Origin: Pseudodesulfovibrio sp. 5S69
GTDB lineage: Bacteria > Desulfobacterota > Desulfovibrionia > Desulfovibrionales > Desulfovibrionaceae
DNA length: 64,000 nucleotides
Assembly: GCF_037094465.1 (NCBI RefSeq)
Contig: NZ_CP146609.1
Location: 2,289,501 to 2,353,500, forward strand
Direction of reading: 5' to 3'
Positions 35,099 to 43,399 of the stretch are shown one piece after another. The first letter of the stretch is position 1. Every line of letters begins with the position of its first letter. The notes under the pieces were generated by a model. The model was given only the letters and a program-made list of their open reading frames with translations. It ran no database searches and was not told the origin of the DNA. The position numbers and the translations under genes are program-made.

Positions 35099-35865
35099 AG
35101 CGGTCTCCCTTGGATGAAGCCCATATAGATCAGGCTTGCGCTCAGCGCGGCGCAGGCCAGCAGGAACAGGTAGTCGGCGGGCCGGGTCCGGAAGGCGGCC
35201 AGGCTGTAGAAGCGGCCCCGGAAGCCCCGGCAGAGCATGGCCCCGTGGACCCGTTCCGCGCGGTCCCAGCTCTTGACCAGGAGCATGCCCACCAGCCAGG
35301 CGTAGGTGCGGTAGGTGTGCGTGTCCGTGCGCGGCTTGAACCCGCGCGCCCGCATGGCCTGGCGCATGGTCGTGTACTCCTGGTATATGGAGAAGATGTA
35401 GCGGTGGGTAAAGAGCAGAATGTGGCACAGCTTGTCGGGTACGCCGAGTTGTTGCAGGGCCGGGCCGAGGTTCTGGATGGAAATGGTCCCGAGCAGGGCC
35501 ATCAGGCTGACCACCACGGCGTTGGACTTGACCGTGATGAGCAGGGCGCGGTCGATGCCCTGGACCGTGGCATGCAGCGGGCCGAGGTCGAAGACCGGCT
35601 CGCCCGGCACGGAAAAGGGCAGGAAGAACCACAGGAAAACGATGAACAGGTTGACCACCAGGAGGCGGTTCAGCACGACCAGCATGTTCAGCCGGGCCAT
35701 CTTGACCAGGACCAGACCGGTGGCCAGGGCGAGCCAGGCGGGCCTGAACTCCGGCAGCACGGCCACGGGCACGGTCAGAACCAGCGCGGCCAGGAGCCGG
35801 ATGCGCGGGTCCATGCCGTGCAGAAAGGAATCGCCCGAGGCGAACGGCTCGGTCAGTAAGGCCAC
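35095..35865 (-). CDS. ECF transporter T component (CbiQ-like)
   Basis: This 256-residue membrane protein has the CbiQ pattern: N-terminal helices, and the cytoplasmic coupling motif SWDRAERVHGAMLCRGFRG with the conserved Ala-Arg-Gly-type helix that contacts the ATPase. It uses GTG as start. The neighbour is the A component, but no substrate-binding S component (CbiM/NikM) lies in the window; the 97-base gap upstream shows no recognisable riboswitch. The S component may be encoded elsewhere. Confidence 0.88.
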   Translation of the reverse strand: MALLTEPFASGDSFLHGMDPRIRLLAALVLTVPVAVLPEFRPAWLALATGLVLVKMARLNMLVVLNRLLVVNLFIVFLWFFLPFSVPGEPVFDLGPLHATVQGIDRALLITVKSNAVVVSLMALLGTISIQNLGPALQQLGVPDKLCHILLFTHRYIFSIYQEYTTMRQAMRARGFKPRTDTHTYRTYAWLVGMLLVKSWDRAERVHGAMLCRGFRGRFYSLAAFRTRPADYLFLLACAALSASLIYMGFIQGRPL

Positions 35866-35962
35866 GCAAGCTCCTGTTTCCGGTGCATGTTGGGGAAGTT
35901 CAATCCGGCACTCGGACCGGGGTCACAGGAGTAATACAAAACCGGTGGCCGTGCAACCGGGG

Positions 35963-36526
35963 CTAGTCCGCGGCCAGGCCCACCTCGGCGGCGATGCCGG
36001 ACACCGAGTCTATGGCGATTTGCAGGAATTCGCCGAGCTCCAGGCCGATCTTGTCGCACTCGCGGATGCAGTCGCGGTTGACCGAGGCGGCGAACGCCTT
36101 GTCCTTCATCTTCTTCTTGAGGCTTTTGGGCTTCATGCCGTCGATCTTGGTGGGCCGCACCAGGGCGCCCGCGTGGACCATGCCGGTGACGGTCTCACCG
36201 CAGCGCAGGGCGAAGTCGAAGTCGGTTTCCGGGTCCTCGGCCCCGTTCATCTCGGCGGCGTGGCGGCGAATGGCGTCCAGCGCTTCGACCGGGAGTTTGC
36301 CGTCGAGCAGCTTCACGGTGTCCAGGCCGTGGCGGCCGTGCTGTTCCTTGGTCACGGCGTAGTCCAGGTCGTGCAGCAGGCCGGTGATGCCCCACAGCTC
36401 CTCGTCCTTGCCCAGCTTGCGGGCCAGGCCGCGCATGACGGCTTCGGATTCCAGGGCGTGGTTGATCAGGCTGGCTTCGCTGTTGTGGGCCTTGAGCAGG
36501 GAAAAGGCTTCGTCTCGGGTTATCAT
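35963..36526 (-). CDS. HD-domain metal-dependent phosphohydrolase-like protein
   Basis: This 187-residue protein has the HD signature: LINHALESE, LLHDLDY (the His-Asp pair), EQHGRHGLD and IRRHAAE, followed by a C-terminal helical region. HD proteins of this size act on nucleotides or cyclic nucleotides. AAGGAG precedes MITRDEA. An open frame extends about 270 codons upstream but covers the oligopeptide ATPase on the same strand and is not coding. Confidence 0.88.
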   Translation of the reverse strand: MITRDEAFSLLKAHNSEASLINHALESEAVMRGLARKLGKDEELWGITGLLHDLDYAVTKEQHGRHGLDTVKLLDGKLPVEALDAIRRHAAEMNGAEDPETDFDFALRCGETVTGMVHAGALVRPTKIDGMKPKSLKKKMKDKAFAASVNRDCIRECDKIGLELGEFLQIAIDSVSGIAAEVGLAAD

Positions 36527-36618
36527 GTTCGCTCCTTGATGCTTGGGTTGAAGGGGCATCATGCCCCAACAGCGCGGTCGGGTCCAGATACAGATGGGGG
36601 GCGTGCGGGCCGGTACAG

Positions 36619-37578
36619 TTACTGGCCGCCGTAGAGCCAGCAGGCGGTGCGCATGCCGTCGGGCTGGTCCATGAGCTCCGGGCGTCCGTTCCGGCACTTG
36701 TCGAAGGCCTCGGGGCAGCGGGGGTGGAAGGGGCAGCCCGCGGGCGGATTCATGGGGCTCGGCAGGTCGCCGGTCAAGGCGATGCGTTCGGGCCGGTCGG
36801 TCGGGTCGGGCCGGAGCACGGCGGACAGGAGCGCCTTGGTGTACGGGTGCTTGGGGTCGGCGAACAGGGTCCGGCTTTCGCCGATCTCCATGATCCGGCC
36901 GAGGTACATGACCGCCACCCGGTCGCAGATGTGGCTGACCACGGACAGGTCGTGGGAGATGAACACGTAGGTCAGGTCCAGGTGCTCCTGAAGGTCCTTG
37001 AGCAGGCCGAGGACCTGGGCCTGGACCGAGACGTCCAGGGCGGACACCGGCTCGTCGCAGACCACCAGCTTGGGGTCCAGCGCCAGGGACCGGGCCACGG
37101 CCACGCGTTGCCGCTGGCCGCCGGAAAATTCGTGGGGGTAGCGGTTGCCGTGCTCGGGCCGCAGGCCGACCAGCTTGAGCAGGTGCTGGACCTTTTCGCG
37201 GCGCTCCTCCTTGGTCCCGATGTTGTGGATGTCCAGCCCCTCGCGGATGATGGAGCCGATCTTCTGGCGCGGGTTCAGGGAGGAGTACGGGTCCTGGAAG
37301 ATCATCTGCATCTTGGAGCGCAGCTTCTTCTCGTCCCATGCGTTGATGGACCGGTTGCCGAAAATGACCTCGCCGGAGGTGACCGGCTCAAGCCCCATGA
37401 TGCATTTTGCCAAGGTGGACTTGCCGCACCCGGATTCGCCCACCAGCCCGAGGGTCTGGCCGCGTTCCACGCTTAAGGTCACGCCGTCCACGGCGCGCAC
37501 GGTGCCGGTCGTCAGCCCCATCAGGCCGCCGGAGACCTTGAAGTGCTTGGTTACGTTGATCAGTTCGAGCAGGGCCAT
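36619..37578 (-). CDS. Oligopeptide/dipeptide ABC transporter ATP-binding protein (OppF/DppF type)
   Basis: This 319-residue ATPase has GESGCGKST (Walker A), FQDPYSSLNPRQ (Q-loop), FSGGQRQRV (signature) and VVCDEPVSALDVS (Walker B). A C-terminal domain carries the [14 protein letters not shown] cysteine motif of the family, which can bind an iron-sulfur cluster. It pairs with the adjacent OppD-like gene. No permease or binding protein for this system lies in the window. Confidence 0.93.
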   Translation of the reverse strand: MALLELINVTKHFKVSGGLMGLTTGTVRAVDGVTLSVERGQTLGLVGESGCGKSTLAKCIMGLEPVTSGEVIFGNRSINAWDEKKLRSKMQMIFQDPYSSLNPRQKIGSIIREGLDIHNIGTKEERREKVQHLLKLVGLRPEHGNRYPHEFSGGQRQRVAVARSLALDPKLVVCDEPVSALDVSVQAQVLGLLKDLQEHLDLTYVFISHDLSVVSHICDRVAVMYLGRIMEIGESRTLFADPKHPYTKALLSAVLRPDPTDRPERIALTGDLPSPMNPPAGCPFHPRCPEAFDKCRNGRPELMDQPDGMRTACWLYGGQ

Positions 37579-37581
37579 GGC

Positions 37582-38550
37582 CTAGTCCTCGTAGAGCCAG
37601 CAGCGGACCTTGCGGCCCGGCTTCGGTTCGTACAGCGGGGGGAGCATGAGGGAGCACTTCTCATATGCCTCGGGGCAGCGCGGATGGAAGCGGCACCCTT
37701 CGGGCAGGTCGAAGATGGACGGCACGATGCCGGGGATCGGGTTGAGCTCCCTGGTGTCGCCCAGTGTCGGCATGGAGGCGAGCAGCCCCTTGGTGTATGG
37801 GTGCAGGGGGTCAGCGTAGAGCTCGTCCACTCCGGCCAGCTCGACGATCTTGCCCGAGTACATGACCGCCACGCGCTGGGCCATGCGGGCCACCACGCCG
37901 AGGTCGTGGGTGATGAGCATGAGCGAGCCGTTCATGCGCGCTTTGAGCTCGTCCATGAGGTCGAGAATCTGGGCCTGGATGGTCACGTCCAGGGCGGTGG
38001 TCGGCTCGTCCGCGATGAGGATGTCCGGGTTGCAGGCGAGGGCCATGGCGATCATGACCCGCTGGCGCATGCCGCCGGACAGCTCGTGCGGGTAGGACTT
38101 GGCGATCTTGGCCGGGTTGGGGATGCCCACCAGTTTCAGCGCATCCACGGCCTTGTCCAGGGCTTCCCGCTTGGCGAACCCCTGGTGCAGGCGAAGCGGT
38201 TCCGCGATCTGGTCGTCGATGCGGAAGACCGGGTTGAGCGCGGTCATGGGCTCCTGGAATATCATGGAGATGGCGTTGCCCCGGATGTGCATGAGCTCGT
38301 GCTCGGACATCTCCAGGAGGTCCTTGTTCCGGTACAGGATGGTCCCGTCCGTGACGCGGCCCGGCGGATCGGGTATGAGCCCGAGGATGGACAGGGCGAG
38401 CACGGTCTTGCCGCAGCCGGACTCGCCGACGATGGCCAGGGTTTCTCCTTGCATAAAGGAAAGGCTGACGTTATCCACCGCCTTGGCAATGCCCTGGGCC
38501 GAGGAAAAGCAGGTGGTCAGCTCGCGTATGTCCAGCAGTGGTTTTGTCAT
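37582..38550 (-). CDS. Oligopeptide/dipeptide ABC transporter ATP-binding protein (OppD/DppD type)
   Basis: This 322-residue ATPase has [42 protein letters not shown] and the C-terminal [14 protein letters not shown] motif. The start [11 protein letters not shown] is chosen because sequence upstream (28 further codons in frame) overlaps the trmFO promoter region. Three bases separate its stop from the OppF-like start. It is divergent from trmFO. The substrate could be peptides or other oligomers. Confidence 0.93.
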   Translation of the reverse strand: MTKPLLDIRELTTCFSSAQGIAKAVDNVSLSFMQGETLAIVGESGCGKTVLALSILGLIPDPPGRVTDGTILYRNKDLLEMSEHELMHIRGNAISMIFQEPMTALNPVFRIDDQIAEPLRLHQGFAKREALDKAVDALKLVGIPNPAKIAKSYPHELSGGMRQRVMIAMALACNPDILIADEPTTALDVTIQAQILDLMDELKARMNGSLMLITHDLGVVARMAQRVAVMYSGKIVELAGVDELYADPLHPYTKGLLASMPTLGDTRELNPIPGIVPSIFDLPEGCRFHPRCPEAYEKCSLMLPPLYEPKPGRKVRCWLYED

Positions 38551-38627
38551 AAGAAATTCCGCAGGTTCGCCATCTCGCCACCTATACGGCATATTGCGGC
38601 GGACGTAAACGATATCCGGGAGGGGAA

Positions 38628-39956
38628 ATGGCACATGTGGTGATCGTGGGCGGCGGCCTGGCGGGGTGCGACTGCGCCTGGCAGTTGGCGAACGCCGGGG
38701 TCTCGGTGACCCTCTTCGAGATGAAGCCGGAAAAGCGCAGCGAGGCGCACACCGAGGACGGGCTGGCCGAGTTGGTCTGTTCCAATTCCTTCCGCGCCAC
38801 CGGACCGGCCGCAGCCATCGGTCTGCTCAAGGAGGAGATGGAGCGCCTCGGCAGCCTGGTCATGGAGGCGGCTTTCGCCACCCGTGTGCCCGCGGGCGGG
38901 GCCCTGGCCGTGGACCGCACCCTGTTCTCCGAATACATCACGCAAAAGATCGAAGATCACGAGTCGATCACCGTGATCCGCCGGGAAATTGTCTCCCTGG
39001 ACGACGAGGCGCTTGGCGGATGCGATGCGGTGGTCATCGCCGCAGGGCCCCTGGCCAGCCCGGAGCTGACCGAGAGCCTGATGGCCGCGGTGGGCGACGA
39101 GCGGCTCTATTTCTACGACGCCATTGCGCCCATCGTGTCGCGCGACTCCGTGGATTTCGACAAGGCGTTCTGGGGTTCGCGCTGGAAGCCCGAGGATGAC
39201 GACTACCTGAATTGCCCCATGGACGAGGCCGAGTACAAGGCCTTCGTGGCCGCGCTGCTGGCGGGTGAGAAGGTCAAGCCGCGCGAGTTCGAGAAGGAGG
39301 TCCACTTCGAAGCCTGCCTGCCCGTGGAGGCCATGGCCGAGCGCGGGGAGATGACCCTGGCTTTCGGCCCGCTCAAGCCCGTGGGGTTCACGGACCCGAG
39401 GACCGGCGAGCGGCCGTTCGCCATCGTCCAACTGCGCACCGAGAACGCGGACAAGACCGCCTTCAACCTGGTGGGCTTCCAGACCAAGCTCAAGTACCCG
39501 GAACAGAAGCGCATCTTCCGCATGATCCCGGGATTGGAGAAGGCCGAATTCCTGCGGCTGGGGTCCATCCACCGCAACACCTACGTCAACGCGCCCGAGG
39601 CCCTGGACGAGACCCTGCAACTAAAGAACCGGCCCGGCGTGTATCTGGCCGGGCAGATCACCGGGGTGGAGGGATATCTGGAGTCGGCGGCATGCGGGCT
39701 GTGGCTCGGGCTGTCCATGGGACGGCGGCTGCGCGGCGAAGCTTTGCCCGAGCCGCCCGTGGAGACGGCCCTGGGCGCGCTTATGAATCACTTGCGGACC
39801 AGGCCGGACAAGCGGTTCCAGCCGTCCAACGTCAATTTCGGGCTCATGCCCGGCCTCGAAGGCCGGATCAAGAAGAAGCTCAGAAAGGAAGCCTACGGCA
39901 AGCGCGCCCAGGCGGCGTTCGCAGCCTGGATCGAGCAGGCGGGTCTGAAAGACTGA
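38628..39956 (+). CDS. trmFO: Methylenetetrahydrofolate-tRNA (uracil-54 C5)-methyltransferase TrmFO
   Basis: TrmFO makes m5U54 in the tRNA T-loop using methylenetetrahydrofolate and FADH2. The 442-residue protein has VVIVGGGLAGCDCAWQL at the N-terminus (FAD binding), ELVCSNSFR, and QITGVEGYLESAACGL near the C-terminus, all characteristic and distinct from GidA/MnmG. GGGAGGGG precedes the ATG. It is monocistronic and divergent from the oligopeptide ATPase genes. Confidence 0.95.
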   Translation: MAHVVIVGGGLAGCDCAWQLANAGVSVTLFEMKPEKRSEAHTEDGLAELVCSNSFRATGPAAAIGLLKEEMERLGSLVMEAAFATRVPAGGALAVDRTLFSEYITQKIEDHESITVIRREIVSLDDEALGGCDAVVIAAGPLASPELTESLMAAVGDERLYFYDAIAPIVSRDSVDFDKAFWGSRWKPEDDDYLNCPMDEAEYKAFVAALLAGEKVKPREFEKEVHFEACLPVEAMAERGEMTLAFGPLKPVGFTDPRTGERPFAIVQLRTENADKTAFNLVGFQTKLKYPEQKRIFRMIPGLEKAEFLRLGSIHRNTYVNAPEALDETLQLKNRPGVYLAGQITGVEGYLESAACGLWLGLSMGRRLRGEALPEPPVETALGALMNHLRTRPDKRFQPSNVNFGLMPGLEGRIKKKLRKEAYGKRAQAAFAAWIEQAGLKD

Positions 39957-40175
39957 TTTCTCTGTTGGGGAAATAAAAAACGCTTGTGTGCGGCCTCCGC
40001 GTGCCGTGTCGGAAAATCGTTCCTGCCCTGAATAGCGGCAAAAGCCGTTCCATCCCCCGGTCCTTATGGCCCGGATAATGAATCGCTATGTGTCGCACCC
40101 TTGCCAAGGCAGGGGTGAAGGGGCATTTTACGGGTCGAACGGGCGTCGTTTTCGCCCTGACCAAGGAGAGAAAAT
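39957..40175 (+). other. Intergenic leader upstream of metY, with a strong hairpin
   Basis: No coding frame was supported. The main structure is 40096-40117, CACCCTTGCC closing on GGCAGGGGTG with one wobble pair, about 60 bases before the metY start. It is not followed by a T-run. No match to a known SAM riboswitch was recognised by eye. Confidence 0.4.
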
Positions 40176-41480
40176 ATGCAAGATCATAATTACGGTCCCC
40201 AGACCGTAGCCCTGCACGCGGGCCACACCCCGGACCAGACCGGCGCCCGCGCCGTGCCCATATACCAGACCACGGCCTACCTGTTCCGCGACACCAGGCA
40301 TGCGGCCGACCTATTTGCCCTCAAGGAGCCGGGCTATATTTATACCCGGCTGAACAATCCGACCACGGATGTGCTCGAAAAACGGCTGGCCGCCCTGCAC
40401 GGCGGAGCCGGGGCCGTCGCCACGGCCAGCGGCATGGCCGCCATCTTCTACGCGGTCACGACCATCGTGTCCGCCGGGCAGAACCTCGTCACCGGTTCCA
40501 ACCTGTACGGCGGGACCCAGACCCTGTTCGAGCATACCCTCAAGCGGTTCGGCATCGAGGCGCGCTTCGTGGATTCGAGCGATCCGGCCAATTTCGCGGC
40601 GGCCATCGACGAGAACACTCGGCTGGTCTATTCCGAGGCCATAGGCAATCCGTGCTGCAACGTGGACGACCTGTTGGGCATTGCCAAGGTGGCCCACGAC
40701 CACGGGCTGCCGTTCATCCTCGACTCCACCGTGGCTCCGCCGCCCATCTTCAATCCCTTCGACTTCGGTTGCGACCTCGCGGTCTACTCCCTGACCAAGA
40801 TCGTGGGCGGCCATGGCACGGCATTGGGGGGCGCCATCGTGGAGAAGGGCGACTTCGACTGGGCGGCAGGGGGCAGATTCCCCGAGTTGACCGAGCCGGA
40901 CTCGACCTATCACAACATGAACTTGTGGGAGGCCCTGGGCGGTTCCTCGGGCCAGCCGTGTCCGGTGTTCACTGCCAAGGTTCGCATCGGCATGTTACGC
41001 GACACCGGCGCGACCATCGCCCCGCAGAACGCTTTTCTGATCCTACAGGGCATGGAGACTTTGCCCCTGCGCGCCCGCCAGCACTGCGAGAACGCCCGCA
41101 AGGTGGCGGAGTTCCTGGAAGGGCACTATGCGGTGGAGTGGGTCAACTATGCCGGGCTGCCGAGCCATCCCGACTTCGACCGGGCCAAAAACACCTTCCC
41201 CATGGGGCCGGGCGCGGTCTTCGGCTTCGGGGTCAAAGGCGGGCTGGAGGCGGGCCGCAAGTTCATCGAGTCCGTGGAGCTCTGCTCGCATCTGGCCAAC
41301 ATCCTGGACGCCAAGACCCTGGTCATCCACCCGGCCTCCACCACCCACGGCCAGTCCACCCCCGAGGAGCAGACGGCCGCGGGCGTTCCCTTGGACCTGG
41401 TGCGCATCTCCGTGGGCCTGGAGGACGCGGACGATATCATCGACGACCTGGACCGGGCGTTGTCGCTGTCGCAGCGGTAG
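40176..41480 (+). CDS. metY: O-acetylhomoserine aminocarboxypropyltransferase / sulfhydrylase
   Basis: This 434-residue PLP enzyme of the Cys/Met family has YIYTRLNNPTTDVLEKR, the TASGMAAI loop, DSTVAPPP and the PLP lysine K208 in YSLTKIVGGHGT. The insertions and length match MetY, which makes homocysteine from O-acetylhomoserine and sulfide, rather than MetB or MetC. Direct sulfide assimilation suits a sulfate reducer. AAGGAG precedes the ATG. Confidence 0.92.
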   Translation: MQDHNYGPQTVALHAGHTPDQTGARAVPIYQTTAYLFRDTRHAADLFALKEPGYIYTRLNNPTTDVLEKRLAALHGGAGAVATASGMAAIFYAVTTIVSAGQNLVTGSNLYGGTQTLFEHTLKRFGIEARFVDSSDPANFAAAIDENTRLVYSEAIGNPCCNVDDLLGIAKVAHDHGLPFILDSTVAPPPIFNPFDFGCDLAVYSLTKIVGGHGTALGGAIVEKGDFDWAAGGRFPELTEPDSTYHNMNLWEALGGSSGQPCPVFTAKVRIGMLRDTGATIAPQNAFLILQGMETLPLRARQHCENARKVAEFLEGHYAVEWVNYAGLPSHPDFDRAKNTFPMGPGAVFGFGVKGGLEAGRKFIESVELCSHLANILDAKTLVIHPASTTHGQSTPEEQTAAGVPLDLVRISVGLEDADDIIDDLDRALSLSQR

Positions 41481-41535
41481 GGGCGGCGCCGAATCCTGCG
41501 CAGGGTGGTTTTGCCTCTTGATATAGGTTTAATGG

Positions 41536-41579
41536 TTGTGTACCTTGGTGCATCTTTAATTCCGCATCAAGGTACACAA
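41536..41579 (+). promoter_or_regulatory. Long hairpin occluding the ribosome-binding site of the M48 lipoprotein gene
   Basis: TTGTGTACCTTGGTGC (41536-41551) and GCATCAAGGTACACAA (41564-41579) are inverted repeats matching at 15 of 16 positions with a 12-base loop. The only ribosome-site-like sequence for the following gene, AAGG at 41569-41572, lies in the 3' arm nine bases before the ATG, so the folded leader should hide it. This could be a thermosensor, an attenuator or a protein-binding operator. Confidence 0.6.
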
Positions 41580-41581
41580 TC

Positions 41582-42658
41582 ATGTCCCGCTTATCCCTCG
41601 CCGCCCTGTTCCTGTCCCTCATTCCCTTCCTGTATATCGGCTGCGCGCCGGTAACCGCCCGGCCGGACGTTGATCCCGATCTGACGGCCAAGGAGGCCTC
41701 CATTCAAAAACGGATGGCCGTCGAGGGCCGCATGCAGAAGTTCTGGCGGCTCAGCGAGGTCTCCCTGCCCGTGCTGGCGCACGGCGTCGGCTTGTGCGGA
41801 GACCGGGTGACCTACTACCTGGGCATGGACACCAATTCCATCGACAACGTGCCCAAGGAGTGGCGGCAGGCGTACAAGGACGCCCTGGGCCTGGACGAGC
41901 GCGTCAAGGTGACTCGGGTGTTCGCACATACTCCGGCCGCTGACGCTGGGTTCCGTGCCGGCGACGTCATTCTGATGATCAACGGGGAGAAGGTGGAGGC
42001 CGGGGACGATGCCTATGAGGAATTCAGCAGCCAGCTTCAGGAGCAGCTCGATACGGGAGAGACCGTATCCTTCTGGATCGAGCGGGACGGAGCCCCCATG
42101 ACCCTTAACGCCATCCCGGCCAAACGGTGCGATTACGCCGTCCTCATGTCCGATGACACCGTAGTCAATGCCTACGCCGACGGGGATTCCGTGGTCGTGA
42201 CCAAGGGCATGATGGGGTATGTCGAAAGCGACGATGAGTTGGCGCTGGTGGTCGGGCACGAGATGGGCCACAACGTAATGGGCCACATCTCCAAGAAGAC
42301 GGGCAACCGCTTCATCGGTGCGGTGCTGGACGGCCTGCTCGCGGGGGTCACGGGCGTTTACACCAACAATTTCGCCAATGCCGCCGGGATGCTGTACAGC
42401 CAGGAGTTTGAGCAGGAGGCGGACTACATGGGCGTGTATTTCATGGAGCGGGCCGGGTTCGATTCCACCGGAGCCCCGAATTTCTGGCGACGCATGGGGG
42501 CCGACAATCCTTACGCGATCAGCCACGCCACCACGCACCCTACATCGGCCTACCGGTATCTCTTCCTGGAGCAATGTTCCAAGGAAGTGAAGGGAAAAGA
42601 GAGGGAGGGCAAGGAGTTGCTCCCCAATCTTGAAGAGTTGCACGCCGCCTCGAAATAA
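41582..42658 (+). CDS. M48-family metalloprotease lipoprotein with PDZ domain
   Basis: This 358-residue protein has an N-terminal signal and a plausible lipobox ending at Cys 21 (FLYIGC). A PDZ-like region follows at about 105-165 (AHTPAADAGFRAGDVILMINGEKV), and then the zinc motif HEMGH at 226-230, with the third ligand in FEQEADYMG. It would be an envelope-anchored zinc protease, probably for protein quality control. The PDZ domain before an M48 catalytic domain is not the commonest order. Translation is probably controlled by the leader hairpin. Confidence 0.88.
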   Translation: MSRLSLAALFLSLIPFLYIGCAPVTARPDVDPDLTAKEASIQKRMAVEGRMQKFWRLSEVSLPVLAHGVGLCGDRVTYYLGMDTNSIDNVPKEWRQAYKDALGLDERVKVTRVFAHTPAADAGFRAGDVILMINGEKVEAGDDAYEEFSSQLQEQLDTGETVSFWIERDGAPMTLNAIPAKRCDYAVLMSDDTVVNAYADGDSVVVTKGMMGYVESDDELALVVGHEMGHNVMGHISKKTGNRFIGAVLDGLLAGVTGVYTNNFANAAGMLYSQEFEQEADYMGVYFMERAGFDSTGAPNFWRRMGADNPYAISHATTHPTSAYRYLFLEQCSKEVKGKEREGKELLPNLEELHAASK

Positions 42659-42689
42659 GGAAAAGGCCCGCTTCAAGCGGGCCTTTTCC
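42659..42689. terminator. Bidirectional terminator
   Basis: A perfect 14-base stem (GGAAAAGGCCCGCT with AGCGGGCCTTTTCC) around a three-base loop, with A/T-runs inside the arms, stands between the convergent M48 and ferredoxin-thioredoxin-reductase-like genes and starts at the M48 stop codon. Confidence 0.92.
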
Positions 42690-42707
42690 TCTCCTCCGGC
42701 AACGAAA

Positions 42708-43040
42708 TTAGAAGAGAATCTTCTCGGGCGGCCTGCGTTCCGGGACCACTTGCTTTTCGATGGTGCCGTCGTTGAACTCCTTGCTGACGTACAGGGCGCA
42801 GAAGCAGGCGCCGTATTCCTGGACGTCCGCCTCGCGGTAGACGCAGGGGCATAGGATGTCCTTGTCCGCTTCGTATTCGCCGTTCGCCAGCCGACAGGGA
42901 CAGGCCATGTAGCCGAAGCGTTCCTTGTTGGTCAGCAGGCTTTCCAGCAGGGGCATGGTCATGTCCATGTCCTTGTTGAAATAGTACCCCTTGGGCTCCT
43001 GGACCTTTTTCAGCATTTCATAGAGCTGCTTGGCGTCCAT
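42708..43040 (-). CDS. Ferredoxin-thioredoxin reductase catalytic-subunit-like protein
   Basis: This 110-residue protein has the iron-sulfur/disulfide layout of FTR: CPC at 47-49, CPC at 64-66 and CFC at 79-81, within RFGYMACPCRL and DILCPCVYREADVQEYGACFC. The spacings (14 and 12 residues) and the absence of the plant CHC histidine put it in the archaeal/anaerobe branch. It would use ferredoxin electrons to reduce a protein disulfide. No variable subunit is present. The adjacent glutaredoxin-like gene, five bases away, is the likely partner. Confidence 0.88.
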   Translation of the reverse strand: MDAKQLYEMLKKVQEPKGYYFNKDMDMTMPLLESLLTNKERFGYMACPCRLANGEYEADKDILCPCVYREADVQEYGACFCALYVSKEFNDGTIEKQVVPERRPPEKILF

Positions 43041-43045
43041 ATGGG

Positions 43046-43297
43046 CTAATCCTCCTTGAGGGCTTCGTCGATCTGGTCCTTGTGGAAGCCGACGATGACC
43101 TTGTCCTTGATGACGATGGTCGGGAAGGAAACCGCGGGATTGCGCTCCTTGACCTCCTGGACGATCTTTTTGCGCTCGTCGCCGGTCAGTTCGTCCACGT
43201 GGACGCATTCGTATTTCACACCGCATTCGTCCAGATATTTCTTGGCATTCCTGCAATGGATGCAGGTAGATAGAGCATAGACTTTGATGTCGTTCAT
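43046..43297 (-). CDS. Glutaredoxin-like protein with CIHC active site
   Basis: This 83-residue thioredoxin-fold protein starts MNDIKVYALSTCIHCRNAKKYL, with the redox pair CIHC, the cis-proline in SFPTIVI and a final helix. GGAGG lies before this ATG. An in-frame Met 32 codons upstream (43393), seven bases after the permease stop and with AGGTGA nearby, would add a 32-residue extension and is an alternative. It is probably reduced by the FTR-like protein encoded next. Confidence 0.85.
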   Translation of the reverse strand: MNDIKVYALSTCIHCRNAKKYLDECGVKYECVHVDELTGDERKKIVQEVKERNPAVSFPTIVIKDKVIVGFHKDQIDEALKED

Positions 43298-43399
43298 ATG
43301 AAACGCCTCCATGTCAAACGGTTTGGCGGGTGCATCGGTTTCGGGCATTCCGTCAGGGGTTTTTCCAAAAACTTTCTTCAATGACTTAAACATATCGCA

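Noticed and set aside
35099..35869. Upstream extension of the ECF ATPase frame to give a 495-residue protein
   Set aside because: The extension lies in another frame over the cbiQ-like gene and has no ABC motifs; GTG at 35098 with AGGGAG is the natural start.
35866..35962. Cobalamin or metal riboswitch upstream of the cbiQ-like gene
   Set aside because: The 97-base spacer is too short for a cobalamin aptamer and shows no recognisable B12 box or NiCo-type motif.
36527..37339. Upstream extension of the HD-domain frame over the OppF-like gene
   Set aside because: The added sequence is Arg/Pro/Gly-rich shadow, and AAGGAG precedes the internal ATG.
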